Below the pieces are notes generated by a model. It had not been told where the DNA came from, did no database searches, and worked only from the letters and a program-made list of their open reading frames with translations. DNA of 64,000 nt from Hydrangea macrophylla (taxonomy: Eukaryota > Streptophyta > Magnoliopsida > Cornales > Hydrangeaceae), in the NCBI GenBank assembly GCA_033977485.1, contig CM066984.1, positions 30,175,501 through 30,239,500 on the forward strand. The letters are read 5' to 3'. The translations under genes were made by a program, and so were the position numbers. Shown one piece after another: positions 23,249 through 35,123 of the stretch; the stretch's first letter is position 1; every line of letters starts with the position of its first letter.

Positions 23249-25640
23249 CTGTATAAAGGACACTTGTGCATTTTCATTCCTTCCATTGCCCATAGAGAGA
23301 AATTACCAAGTGGTGTTAGAAAAGATATTCCTGACTCATCCTCCTAAGATTCCATCTGCCTACTCTCTCTGTAAGTCCTTACTTTGCTTAGTTTCTGTTC
23401 ACTACTTTCTTCCATTTTCCTTCTTTCGTCTTTTTCAAGTGGGACTAGAGAATAGGAATCCTATAGGTTTCGTGAGGGAGTAGGATTTTAGTTTTGCCAA
23501 GTTTTGCTTTTTCCTTAGAATAGGAGGTTTTTTTCTCTTGGTAGAACAATCTAACAAGTCTGTGTGTCCCAGCCCTACTTTTTCTACGTGTTACTTGACA
23601 ACAAGTACCAGATACACCTTATCGTATAGCCTCTTGACTCTTCCACCTCTCTACCATAGGCTAGGAGTCCTTGACCCGTACCTATGTCGCCAGCTACTTC
23701 AGAGATGTGTCACTCAGATTCAACTCCTCTTTCTAATCAAAAGATGAGTACTCGAGTTCAGGGAGTCTAAGCTCTAGCTTGAGCCATCCTTCACTAACCC
23801 CCATCAGACCACCATAGCAAGAGTAGGATTCTCGATTGAGAGTCCGGCAAGGGAGTAGGTTAGAGGTACCACGAAACTTTTGACTCGCATTGGTAGGGTA
23901 GAGAAGCTTCGGTCTTGGATAGGCCCGAGATTGATTATATTGCGAGTGGACTCTCGGTAGTTTGTTTGCATCGGGCTTGAGTAAACCTTGGAAGAAGTAT
24001 GACATTCCTAGCCATTTCTCACAGGCTATGCCACTTGGCGGGGCTCACCTGCATCAGGCTAGTTTTGTTACCCTTTATGAGGATGCGTTAATTGTAGGAC
24101 TCCATCTTCCCCTTCATTCTCTTGCTCAGGACATACTAATCTACCTTGGTATAGCTCCCAGGCAACTCGCCCTAAATGGCTGGAGATTCCTTATGGGGGC
24201 TATTCACCTCTGGCCCCAAATTTGAACCTTCCCTTCCAAGAGTTCTTGTAGACCTAGCGACCATTCCCGTTGTATAGGGAGGTCGGTTTCTTTTCCCTAA
24301 GCTCTCGACAAGGGAGAAAATTAATAGATAAATGTTCGACCACCTGGGCGAGTGATCTGAGGGGTAAGCTTCAGTCTTGAGTCTGTATTTTTACTTTTTG
24401 TTTTATTTTTCTCATTGCCTGAATACTGACTAATTCTTGTTTTGTTGCACAGTTAGATCTATCGATCATTTGAGCATCCCAGACGAATGTCAGGACTGCA
24501 TTAGGGCATTGATTGATTAGCCTGTCAACATCATCGACCTATTGACCTAATTGGGAGTCCAAAATGATACTTTTAAACCCCAAGAAGTCCCTAAAGCACC
24601 AAATGTTACTCCTATAATCCCTAGTAAGCATCTGGTTCTCGAATCTTCTTCACTACTTTTTTATATCCCTTCCTTTGACTGACTCGCTTCTTTCCCAACT
24701 CTATATAGATGGCACCCAGGAAAGACCTCAAGACCTTGAGGGAGAAAGAGGCCACCATTATGGCTCGGGCTATCCAAAAGAGAAAGAGGCCGGGCACTGC
24801 TACCAGCTAATAGTTCGGGCATTTCAAGCATGGACCATACTAAGAACCAGTCAGCCCATCTATCCGTAGGGTCGAGGTGGTGTCAGCCAATGAAACCCCC
24901 TCGAGAGGCATCTAGGTCGGGGTACACATAGCAGAATCAGTAGAGGTGGTCTGGAAGAGAATTCGGTTAGCCCTCCTACTGAGTCAAGTTGAGAAGTATG
25001 AGGGGATGGCCCCTTAATAGCTCGTTGGGTGGCTCTAAAGCCTCTCCCATTTTGTAAGTAATTCATCCCCTTTCCTTCTACATTCTCCTTTCCATTCTTT
25101 TCTGATGGTTAATTTTCCCCCATCTTTCCTTTTAAGTTGATTATCTGGCGGCCGAAGTCAAATCCTCCCTATATAGGCTGGTTGAAAGGTCAACTACGAC
25201 TGACTCCGCTTATTTTAAGGAGAAGGCGGCATTGGAGGCTAAAGAGTCTGCCCTGGTTGCCGAGAAGGAGAAAACCAAGGCGTTGGCCTTAAGTTTGGGA
25301 GAGGTGCAGGAGGAATTGGAGACCACTCGAGAGGGTCTAGCGACTATAGAGCCCGAGAAGAAGGCCATGGTTGAGGCATCGGTAGCTTAGGAGGAGGCAG
25401 AGAAGACGACGAAGGAGGAATTGATGATGGCTTCTTTTTAAACTAGGCAGACATAAAAAGGATGGTGGCCTTGGATGATCTCTAACAACTTACTCGGGGG
25501 TTGAGTCTAACTTTTGGGATGTTGGGTCTCTCCTTGCTAAGGATACCACTGCCGATGGAGTCTTTGCTGAGTAGGAGGCTCTTACTAGAGAGGTCAGGGA
25601 GACTGAGGATGAGGTAGTCTTTATGGACGTTCCTTAGCAA
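23249..25640 (+). pseudogene. Tat-element antisense accessory gene: Transposase_28-like plus coiled coil
   Basis: This plus-strand gene lies opposite to the integrase that ends at about 26760, the classic antisense-ORF position of Tat-lineage elements. A TATA-like TGTATAAAGG is at 23250. The frame 23962-24225 contains YEDALIVGLHLPLHSL, then YLGIAPRQLALNGWRFLMG, which I recognise as the putative gypsy-type transposase domain (Transposase_28). A later exon beginning near 25137 after a TTTTAAG acceptor is a charged coiled coil (KEKAALEAKESALVAEKEK, then EVQEELETTREG), stopped at about 25388. Between them is a basic segment starting ATG at 24711. Several frameshifts and stops show it is broken. 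The family's biochemical role is unknown; despite the name there is no demonstrated transposase activity that I can cite. Confidence 0.65.
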
Positions 25641-26759
25641 TGAGCCTGCCCAAAAATTAAGGAGGCGTATTGCCAGGCAAAAGAAGGCAGTAAAGATTTT
25701 TCCAAGGCGTACTTTTGGATCACTTTAATCTATTACTCTCGGCCTATTTTGTATTTGTACATGTGTTTTTATTAGGGGGAGGCCACTATAATTGCACCTT
25801 ATGCACTATACTTCTTTTGAACTAGTAATGAAAAGGCCCTTTGAGGTCACCCTTAGTAGCAATTGTCCATACTTTATACTTTTATTGTGTCTATTTATGA
25901 TTGCCCATGTCCGACCAGTTGTTAGCCTCATTGTGGCCCCGCCTAGGCAAAAGATTTTAAACGGTGACTGGTAGGGAGTACTTGGCCTTTTGGGGACTTG
26001 TAAAGTCTTGGAATTTCTTAAGCTGTTGATACTTAGGACATTCCATGTTTGTAGGTCCTGGTTAGGGTATTGTAGGAACTCAGGAATGCCTCAGGACTTA
26101 TACTTATGGAGTTCAGCAAATGCCCACTCGGGCTGGTAAGTGCTTGGGAATAACTTAAAAGTTAATCATAGGCCTTGTAACAACCTGATATGAATTCTGA
26201 GCATTGTGGGTGCTCAAGATTGTCTAAGGTTTTATACATAGTTAATTCTAAAGCCTGTGAATGCTCGATATGACTGCCTATAGTTCACTATTCCTACCTA
26301 TCCCCCAAGCTTTTGGTAAGGCAGGCATTGTAGAAGTAGTACCTGTAGGTAACCGACCTATAGTGTATGAGTTTAAGGGTCTTTTGACTTCTTCATTTTG
26401 GGTCACCTAGGTGATTTTTTCCCATTGTAGGTTATGAACCTAAATGGTCCGATGGTCTTAATTGCCGAGGGGTTTGACCCTTGGTCTTCTGATGCCCCGG
26501 GGGTGACCCGTGTGATCTTGAGGTCTTGTTAATGCCTCGGAGGTGATCCCAAGGTCTTTTTTGTGCCTTGGCATGTGATCCCGAGGTCTTTTTGGTGCCT
26601 ATGGGGTAATCCTAAGGTCTTTTCTTAAGTATCTGATAGGGAAAACTATTTACAAGAATAATTCTTTACTTAATCCAAAAACTATTATGAGTGCTTGGGA
26701 TGAGCTATAACTTTTTCATCAAAAAAACATGCAATCCCTAATAAATCCTAATTTTGATT
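25641..26759. other. Spacer between accessory gene and pol, with 31-bp repeat
   Basis: No gene supported. GGTCTT recurs at 26483, 26522, 26553, 26585 and 26616 with GATCCCGAGGTCTTTT-GTGCC between, so about five units of 31-39 bp. Phrases such as GCTCGATATGA near 26250 and AACCTGATATGA near 26182 suggest a second eroded repeat at 26100-26280. Confidence 0.6.
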
Positions 26760-27786
26760 TACTGGTAGTACTTTTCTAGATGCTTCATGTTCCAAGGGTG
26801 TTGTAAGTCCTGCCCTTCTAGGATTTGTAACCAATAGGTCCCGTGCTGATTAACCCAGGTAACCTTTTAGGGTCCTTCCCAGTTTGGCCCCAGCTTCCCA
26901 TGGTTAGGGTTCTTGGTGGACTGGTTGACTGCTTTAAGGACCAGGTCTCCCACCTAGAAACTGTGTTGCTTTACTTTCTTGTTATAGTACTGGGAGACCA
27001 TCTACTTATGGGTTTCTATCCTGAGATATATTGAATCCCTTTTTTCTTCTACAATGTTGAGTTCCCCTCCAAGATCCTCTTCATTACCCTGGCCGCTACA
27101 ATAGTATACCACTTGGTAAGTTAGTAACTAAAGCTTGGTCAGGACTACCACCTCATAGATATAGGTAAGCGAGAATGGGGTTTCTCCAGCATTCTCTCGG
27201 GGTATAGTCCGGTAGGCCTATAGAAGGTTCGGCAGCTCCTCTGCCTAAAGTCCTTTTGCTTTTTCAAGTCTCTTCTTGATGGACTATAAAATGGTACGAT
27301 TAGTGACCTTGATTTGTCCATTGGCTTGAGGGTGCTCGAGAGCTGAGTAATGGTTAGAGATTCCATAGCTGGATTAGAATTGCCTGGACACCGATGTGTC
27401 AAACAGTCACCCGTTGACATTGACCAGTACCTGGGGTACACCAAATCTGCTAAAGATGTTTCTTTCCACAATTCTCCATTTTTTCTCGGTTATGGTAGCT
27501 AATGGCTCAACCTCCGCCCGTTTGGTGAAGTTATCGACCGCTATAACGGCAAACTTGGCCTGATCCTTCGCCATGTGGAATGGTCTAACGATGTCGATGC
27601 CCCACTGGGCGAACGTCAGGTGGTAAGGATGATCTTTGTACTTCCGCCGGGTGGTTGATCATACTTGTATACCTTTGTCACTTTTCGAAACTCTTCATAT
27701 AGTCTTGCAAATCCTGGGCCATTGTGTGCCAGTAGTAACCTTGAAACACGGCTTTTCTAGATAGGGCCCTACTCCCAATGTGTCTC
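26760..27786 (-). pseudogene. Ty3/gypsy (Tat-like) integrase, minus strand, 3' part
   Basis: Reading leftward from 27786, the end of the zinc-binding region (GYYWHTMAQD near 27730) is followed by the catalytic core and a C-terminal domain with KLGPNWEGPY near 26890, ending in MKHLEKYY near 26765. Two catalytic positions are lost: the second motif reads NVNG for TDNG near 27415, and the Glu motif reads GQIKVTNR where GQ-x-E is expected near 27310. There are many stops. The reading frame is cut at 27786 by the solo LTR and continues at 40618 on the other side. Confidence 0.8.
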
Positions 27787-28082
27787 TGTAGACACCCCAT
27801 TTTGTCGGCTATCAGATTTAGGAGACCCATAGCTTGGTGGTTCACAATGATCGTAAAAGACTCAAAAGGACTCCTGGAAGTTTAGCTATATTTCTCAAAA
27901 TGCTAAGAATGACCAAAATGCCCCTGAAAGCCCGAAAACTCCCAGATTCGGTCCCAAAGTTCTGGAAACATGCTACATCGTAAGAAAAGTGATAAAATAA
28001 GTTTTTAAGAAAAATTGGATGAAATCGTCAGCTCCCAGAGACCCCCCGAAGTCCCGGAAGTTCCCGAAAAGTCCTCGTTGAC

Positions 28083-28295
28083 CGGTTTGGCCAAGGTTTG
28101 ACCAATGTTTGACCAAGTTTGACTAAGTTTGACCGAAATCATCCAAATTCACTAAAATCATTCTAGATCATAAGAAAAGTATTAAAATGAGTTTTAAAAG
28201 AAAATTGAGCGAAAACGTCAGCTCTTGGGAACTCCCAGAAGTTTCCAGAACTTCCCGGGAATCCCAAGTTTGACCAGTTTGTCAAGAATTTGACT
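28083..28295 (+). promoter_or_regulatory. TTGAC (W-box core) cluster in U3 of LTR b
   Basis: Five TTGACC/TTGACT words within about 60 bp (28078-28133), mostly AGTTTGAC repeats, and two more at 28268-28295. TTGACC and TTGACT are the core recognised by WRKY factors in plants. Whether these are used is inference; the repeats may simply be a slipped decamer. Confidence 0.5.
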
Positions 28296-28677
28296 TTAAA
28301 ACCGGGGCACTGTAACAATTTTCAAATATTTTTTATGGATACTAGAGGTCAATAGCTTTCCGACGGTATATCCCACATAATTTTTGGATTTAAAACGAGT
28401 TTATTATGAATTTCCAAACGCGAAAAAGGCGATCAAATCGGCTTTTATCGCAAATACCGCAAAACTTTTCAAAGTGACCTATCCCTGAACTATTTTTTTT
28501 ATGTAAAGTAGACTCCATTACCTTTCCAACGGTATATCGCAACCTCAATTTGGAGTTCGTATGCATTTTCTGTGAGTTTCGGACAAAATAGGGCCTTTTC
28601 GCGAATACCGAAACCTCTGGGGACCTAAATGTAAATTTTTGGGCGTCTGAGGAGCAGTGGCGCCGCGGCACAGGCCA

Positions 28678-28694
28678 AGTGCCGCCGCGGCACT
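28678..28694. promoter_or_regulatory. 17-bp perfect palindrome upstream of the LTR b TATA box
   Basis: AGTGCCGCCGCGGCACT has perfect 8-bp arms around one base and lies about 143 bp upstream of CTATATAAA (28837-28845). A related GCGCCGCGGCA word is 20 bp before it. Confidence 0.85.
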
Positions 28695-29265
28695 CAAGCC
28701 TCGTAGGGTCCATTTTTGTAATTTTTTTGGGGGTCCAATTTGATTAATTGAAAACCAAAACGACGTAGTTTTATGTTCACAGATGTTTGGGACCAATGGG
28801 AACACTTCTAAAATCCCAAAATCACCCCAAATTGGCCTATATAAATGTAATACCTGTAATTTCTCAACGTTCAATAGTAGGAGTTTTATGAATTTCCATG
28901 TCTGGTATATTATTATATTATTATTTTATTTGTGTGACCGTATCAGTTTATGTAATTACTAATTAGACTCTAATCACCGCACCAACTCGACCGTAGAAAG
29001 ACTTAACTTACTCCCGTACTCGGACCCAGACAATAGAAATAATACCCGATTGCACATAAATTGAGACTGACACGCGTATCGAGGAACTTATGCACGTAAA
29101 TTGAGAAAGTGGCACAGAACCCAAGGTGGGCCCCACATGGCCGGCCACTTGTTGCACATGCAAACCCCCTAGACACATGTCACCACCCCATGTGACACTT
29201 GTCCACTTGTTGGACACATGGCATGGCATATAACCATGCAAATGACACCTAGCACTTGGGTTTTT

Positions 29266-29275
29266 CTATATATAC
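29266..29275 (+). promoter_or_regulatory. TATA box of element B 5' LTR
   Basis: CTATATATAC lies about 420 bp into the LTR, followed by CTCTCTTACTCTTC and a purine-rich leader ending near GTGAGTATGCTAACTCACTT (29483). The same arrangement is in the 3' LTR. Confidence 0.6.
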
Positions 29276-29586
29276 ATGCCTATAGCATACATTACCCTCT
29301 CTTACTCTTCATAATCTGCATTTAGAGAGGAAGTTAGGAGACTTGCATGTCCATGAGAAAAATAGACTAGAAGAGAAGAAAGAGGATAAGAAGAGGAGGA
29401 AGAAGAAGATTCCATCACTTGAAGTTTGTGTCCAAACTTCCTAAGCTCTAATCCAAAGCCCAAGATCAATTTCAAGTTTATGTGAGTATGCTAACTCACT
29501 TTAGAACCTATATAGTATGTAGTAATGTTTATTATGTGCTTGATGTTGATAGTTTGAGAGATCCATGCCATGCAAGATAAATTTTC

Positions 29587-30160
29587 AAATATGGGAAGCA
29601 GAAACCTCCAGCAGAATGCAGTTTAGTAAAATGAACATTTCGAGCAGTTCAAAAATAGGAATGAGGCTAGGTTTTTTGGTGGATAACGCTAACTCATTTA
29701 TCTACAAATAACTCTTCTATAGCTCAGTTTGAAAATCAGTTCTTCATAGGTGAAATGTACATACAACGAAGTACTTTAAATCTGAGAAACAGAAACCTCC
29801 AGCAGAATGTAGTTTAGTAAAATGAGTGTTTTAAGGAGCTCCGAAATTTGAATTAAGCTAGGTTTTTTTGTGGAGAAATCTAACTCATTTATCTACAAAT
29901 AACTCTTCTATAGCCTGGTCTAAAAATGACTCCTTAATAGGTGAAATGCACATGCAATGCAGTACAATAAATCTGGGATAGAGCATTCCGAAAATATAGA
30001 AATGTCTAAGTAAAATAAATATTTTGAGGAGCTCAAAAATGTAATTGAAGCTAGATTTTTTTTGTACATGAAGCTAATCCAATTATCTACAATGTTCTAG
30101 TTTCGAGTTTGATCTACAAATCAACTTATCATGACCAAATAAATCATATCAATTCAGTCG
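29587..30160 (+). repeat. 191-bp tandem triplicate in the 5' LTR of B
   Basis: Units start with AAATMTGRGA at 29587, 29778 and 29969, exactly 191 bp apart. Each holds AGTAAAAT, CATTTATCTACAAATAACTC-type and TAGGTGAAAT boxes. The third is the most diverged. The 3' LTR has the same three at 35859, 36050 and 36241 with identical spacing, so the triplication predates this insertion. Confidence 0.9.
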
Positions 30161-30712
30161 ACATAGTAAAATTAATTTCTGGCAGATTGTATAACTACTT
30201 GTATGATGTGTTTATTGATGATGCTTGCTTTCCGGTACCTGTGTGTTTATGGATATCTTGTGCTATGATAGTGCTATCGAGTAGATAGGTATGTTAAGGG
30301 TTTCATCTACATATTATTGATATTAAATCCACAAGCTACACGCTAGGTTTCCGTTGTTATGAATATAGTGTGATGACCATAGAGAGTTCATACCCAAGCT
30401 ATAAGTATGTTGTACGACACGATTATTGCGTTGATAGTGATTGGATAAGTTTCCATTGTAAGTATATTACGACATAAAATAGAATGACGGATGTATAAAC
30501 GTAACTTCGAAAATATATTCGAAAGTCCTTTAATGTACTAAATTCCAAAATGAGTGACGAATGCGCGGTCGGAAAAACATAAGGGTCGGTTATGCTATGT
30601 TAGAAGCAGATTATGCTAAGGATAATTGCCGGATAGGTAATCTGGGTAGTGGAGGTCAGGATAGTGAGAAAAGGGTATGGATGACGAATGTGAAAGTTGT
30701 GTATCATATCGG

Positions 30713-31620
30713 TTCTTTGTGATGGAGAAGTGGTGGTTCTTAGAGTGAAGACTCCTTTCAGTTCTTCGTGATGGAATGGATGTTCTTGCACTCCATAAAC
30801 ACTTCAGTTCTTTGTGATGGAGAAGTGGTGGTTCTTAGAGTGAAGACTCCTTTCGGTTCTTCGTGATAGAATGGATGTTCTTGCACTCCGTAAACACTTC
30901 GGTTCTTTGTGATGGAGAAGTGGTGGTTCTTAGAGTGAAGACTCCTTTCGGTTCTTCATGATGGAATGGATGTTCTTGCACTCCGTAAACACTTCGGTTC
31001 TTAGTGATGGAGAAGTGTTGGTTCTTAGAGTGAAGACTCCTTTCGGTTCTTCGTGATGGAATGGATGTTCTTGCACTCCGTAAACACTTCGGTTCTTTGT
31101 GATGGAGAAGTGGTGGTTCTTAGAGTGAAGACTCCTTTCGGTTCTTCGTGATGGAATGGATGCTCTTGCACTCCGTAAACACTTTGGTTCTTTGTGATGG
31201 AGAAGTGGTGGTTCTTAGAGTGAAGACTCCTTTCGGTTCTTAGTCATGGGTTGGATGTTCTTGCACTCCGTAAACACTTCGGTTCTTCGTGATGGGGAAG
31301 TGGTGGTTCTTAGAGTGAAGACTCCTTTCGGTTCTTAGTGATGGATTGGATGTTCTTGCACTCCGTAAACACTTCGGTTCTTCGTGATGGAGAAGTGGTG
31401 GTTCTTAGAGTGAAGACTCCATTCGGTTCTTAGTGATGGATTGGATGTTCTTGCACTCCGTAAACCCTTTGGTTCTTCGTGATGGAGAAGTGGTGGTTCT
31501 TATAGTGAAGACTCCTTTCAGTTCTTAGTGATGGAATGGATGTTCTTTCACTCCGAAAATGCTTCGGTTCTTCGTGATGGCGAAGTGGTGGTTCTTCGTG
31601 ACAAGGCGGTTGGTGAAAGA
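30713..31620 (+). repeat. 95-bp tandem array, nine periods, 5' LTR of B
   Basis: TTCTTNGTGATGGAGAAG starts at 30713, 30808, 30903, 30998, 31093, 31188, 31283, 31378, 31473 and 31568, every 95 bp without exception. Each unit is itself two related halves of about 49 and 46 bp, both beginning CGGTTCTTNGTGATGG. Confidence 0.95.
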
Positions 31621-32594
31621 TGTTTTGGTTGATGAGAGATGGTTTGGTTAGTACAAGATGGTTCCGTGAAGGTTGTGGGAACACTCTGGTTCTTCGTGAC
31701 AAAGTGAAGGTTTCAAGTATTTTGGTTAATGAAAGATGGTTTAGTCAGTGCGAGATGGTTTGGTAAATAATAGATGGTTTGATCAGTATAAGATGGTTTG
31801 GTTAACAAAAGAAGGATTGGTTACAATTGGTAAGTACAAAGTGATTTAGTTGTGCAATAGTGATAGCTTTTTTGGTGTTGTCGATTGGAGTTAGGACTCC
31901 GAAATAAACTTCAGTAATGGATTGTGATAATGTTCCGAGATGTTGAAGCAAGTTGCATCGATTGGTTGTTTTCTCTTCGAATGCCTGTATGGGCACGTAA
32001 GTGGTTATAGTCCGATGGTGAGAATGTGAGAGAACTTTAATAGACGTAATAAAAGTAGTAAATATATTTCTTGTTGTGTGTGACTATATAAGTTCCATTT
32101 GATTTAGTTTTCTCACTCAGCTTTCATAAGCTGACGACGTTCATGTCGCTGGATATTCCCATGTCCAGCTTATCCAGGTGATTAGTACACGGGTTATGAT
32201 GCTACGCAAGAGGAGAACATGGAGGAAGAGTACACCGAAGATAGCTATGGATATGATAGTTAGAGAGAAGACTAGTGGACGTCTTTGTAAATGTTTTTGG
32301 TTGTAACCTCTAGTAGAGGACTTCATCTATCTTTTGTAATAGTTCTGTAAGGCCCTAAAGCCATAAGACTCTAATGTATCTACCATGATGTAATAGTTAA
32401 CTAGTATTGTGGCCTCTTATTATAATATATCCTTGTTAGCTGCTGTTGGTTTTATCCCTTTAGTTATGTTGTTTATTATTAGCATTTGGTGATGGACAAT
32501 TCGGTAATGCAACCAGTCACGTGCCTCAGGGTCCAAGATGGAAAATTCAAAATTTTTCCCTGTTTTGGCTACGCCGGGGCGTGACAGGGAGTTT

Positions 32595-32606
32595 TGGTAT
32601 CAGAGC
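32595..32606 (+). other. Primer-binding site, tRNA-iMet type (element B)
   Basis: TGGTATCAGAGC, complementary to the 3' end of plant initiator methionine tRNA, starts 9 bp after the 5' LTR end. This is where minus-strand cDNA synthesis would begin. Confidence 0.92.
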
Positions 32607-33024
32607 CTAGGTTTAGGTTTTTACCGTCTGTCCAACACGCTTAAGCTATGAACCGTAAGACTTCTTATACCAATACTGGTCATAGTTAGTTTTGTTATGC
32701 AAGTAAGCTATGGAGCCATACATAGTACCAGACATCTTCGAAAGATATAAGGTTAGCCGTTAGACGATAGAAGCTTAGTTTATGTGGATGGCTTCCTTAG
32801 ACATTTTGTTAGAATGACTTGTTATATCAACAAGAAGTTTAGGCTTTGACGAATTTCCTGAGACAAATCTCAAAACAGTCACCTTAGCCTAGAGTCTAGA
32901 AAGACTAAGGATAAGATACTTCATCCCCTTAAGTTACATGTTAGTTGAGTGGTTCCACTTGTAAGTTGGGATAACCTTATGGAAACAAACTCTTACATAA
33001 GAACGCGCGAATCTTTGCAACGTC

Positions 33025-33066
33025 TGCTACACTTGCAATCTGCCAGGACACATGCACAAAGATTGT
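33025..33066 (+). pseudogene. Gag zinc-knuckle remnant of element B
   Basis: The 14 codons read CYTCNLPGHMHKDC, a perfect C-x2-C-x4-H-x4-C nucleocapsid finger that would bind element RNA. The surrounding frame is short and closed by stops, with no capsid domain recognisable upstream, so only this island of Gag survives. Confidence 0.8.
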
Positions 33067-34846
33067 CGAACTCCCAATATCTACCAATCATCATATTTCA
33101 TTTGCTAGTACTGCAGCAAGAAGGGTCATCTTCTCAAGGACAGTCTGATGCTGAGGGCACACAACCATAATGCTTTTCTACAGCAAGGAACGCATGAGAA
33201 ATCGGTGTAATTAAATACCAAGGTCGATGGAAGACGCGAGAGTGGAACGTACCTTCGACTGACTGAACGACCTCATAGACTGCTGACATCGACCACGTTC
33301 AATCACGACGAACAACTTGCACTGGGAACAAAGATGAGTACTGCATTCCACCTTCAAGCCAACGATCAAATCGCACAGGGCATACCAAGAGAAGACACGT
33401 TTTGGGTTTACAACATCCTGTGCATGTTATAAATTAAAACCATATAAGGCTGAGTAATTATATCCATCTTTCTTATTTAACTCCTTTTGAGTAAACCCAC
33501 TATTTTCTATCATTGGCTGCAGTAGATCAATTATCCTTATGATGATTCTTGGGATGTCCTTTATTGATCCACTAATTGACAGTTATTCGTTGTCCCCTCT
33601 GATTTCACTTAACAAGATTTTGGATCATTTTGATCAGTGATAAGTCCAATTGTGAACTCATTTGCTTTCTAATGCTATAAGTCACCTCTTTGGACTTATC
33701 CTTATATAAATCGATTCCAACAATTCACTTATAAACCACAAACCACTCACTGTAAGTCATTTGGACTTATGATCTGTTAAATTAATCTCTATGAATCGTT
33801 TGGACTGTCAACCGTTTGATCAACTCTTGCAAGTGCGTATCCCTTGACATAATTGCAAATGAGCTCTTTGTATTTGTTCAACTAAGGAACTCAAGCATAT
33901 TGCACCCCTTTGTAAACTAGTCTTCATTTCACGAATTCTTCTTAACTTTTATCATTAAGACTTCACCTAAATTATTGGCTCATGAGACAAGAATTCTTAT
34001 GTCCTACCTTGGAGTCCTTACGCCTTTAGTCATTACATTACTATGATTGTCCTATAGTAATCATCTGATGATCATTCTTAGATACTCATTGTATACATTG
34101 TGATCCTACGAATGAGTAATCACATCTCTTCGTTTCTAACTCAGTACATCATGAGTATTCATTTTGTTATGAATTCAACTCCTTACAAGTAAATCCAATC
34201 CTACCTCAATTACCAGTAACACCTTATATGCTATATATTAATTAGTGCACGAGGAAATTGCTTAATGGCTTGTGTCATCGTCTACAATGCCGAAACTCCA
34301 CAACGATTTCATGTCGACACGCAAAGGAACTCAATCACAATAACACGCTTAAAGAGGATGCCCTGACTCCTACAAGTTATAGAAGACAATCGTGAGATTA
34401 ACTAGACTTCCCAACCATCGCATCAAGGAGCTGAGAGGTGAGAATCTTGCCGATTAAAGACACAGAAGAAACAAACCAGTGACACCAATAGCTACTCAAT
34501 TGCAGTCCACAATCATTAAGGAAAACTCTAGATACATCAAGAATCGTCACAAGATGAGAGGCACGATGTTTCAATTGTGGAAAGACTGGACGTATGCGCA
34601 AAGATTTTTCGAAATGAGGAATTCAGAACAATGTTTAATCGCCACGAAAATTCTGAAAGAGAGCTCACAGATCAGCAAATCAATCTCAGCATTAAACAAG
34701 ACGAAAGATTGAAGGTGCCATATTCAACGTTAGAACTTTGAATTTCATATGGTACTGACGTAGCAAAGAAGTTTGAACGTTTGAAAGAATTTAGGAGAAG
34801 GTCTGATTAGTTAAGTAGTGGAAGACCTTTTGGATGTCTTACGATG

Positions 34847-34951
34847 CAGCCTACCCTCATTCATCGCATACTCGAAGCCGAACAGAATGACGAAGGATTA
34901 AGGAAATGGTTCGATAAGGCCAAAGCAAAGGATCCGACCGAATGGAATATT
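34847..34951 (+). pseudogene. RNase H-integrase linker remnant of element B
   Basis: The 35 codons begin QPTLIHRILEAEQND and end AKDPTEWN before a TGA. This matches the linker that joins RNase H to the integrase zinc finger in Tekay/Del-type pol. Reverse transcriptase upstream and integrase downstream are missing, so at least two internal deletions occurred. Confidence 0.6.
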
Positions 34952-35107
34952 TGAATCAAGAAGCTAAAGAACAAAGAGATTCTGCTGGTAAAAGTAGAAG
35001 CATCATATTGAAGGAGAAGCTTCTTGGGATCTGGAATCGGAAATGCGAGAGAAATTTCCATTTCTATTTAGTACTAACTAGTTCTGATTTCGAGGACGAA
35101 ATCCTGT

Positions 35108-35123
35108 AATAGGTGGTAGAAGG
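35108..35123 (+). other. Polypurine tract of element B
   Basis: AATAGGTGGTAGAAGG abuts the TG of the 3' LTR, the expected plus-strand primer position. Confidence 0.75.

Larger units (their letters stand above)
28846..32586 (+). repeat. 5' LTR of element B (3741 bp)
   Basis: It begins TGTAATACCTGTAATTTC and ends CCGGGGCGTGACA. A TATA box CTATATATAC is at 29266-29275, preceded by a dense inverted-repeat zone (TGGCCGGCCA at 29138-29147, TGTCAC/GTGACA, GTCCA/TGGAC). It contains a 191-bp triplicate and a 95-bp tandem array of nine periods, followed by degenerate AGATGGTTTGGTTA repeats (31618-31810). Confidence 0.92.
32607..35107 (+). other. Internal region of element B, mostly noncoding
   Basis: Apart from the zinc knuckle at 33025-33066 and the RNase H/integrase linker at 34847-34951, I see no domain. 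Just before the purine tract, TTCGAGGACGAAATCC (35088-35103) is the typical end of Tekay/Del pol. Confidence 0.7.

Noticed and set aside
30713..31620. CRISPR-like or centromeric satellite array
   Set aside because: The 95-bp units are contiguous without spacers, and the same array sits at the same place in both LTRs of one retrotransposon in a plant sequence.
32949..33170. 73-codon plus-strand frame in element B
   Set aside because: The zinc-knuckle codons are in a different frame, so this frame is accidental.
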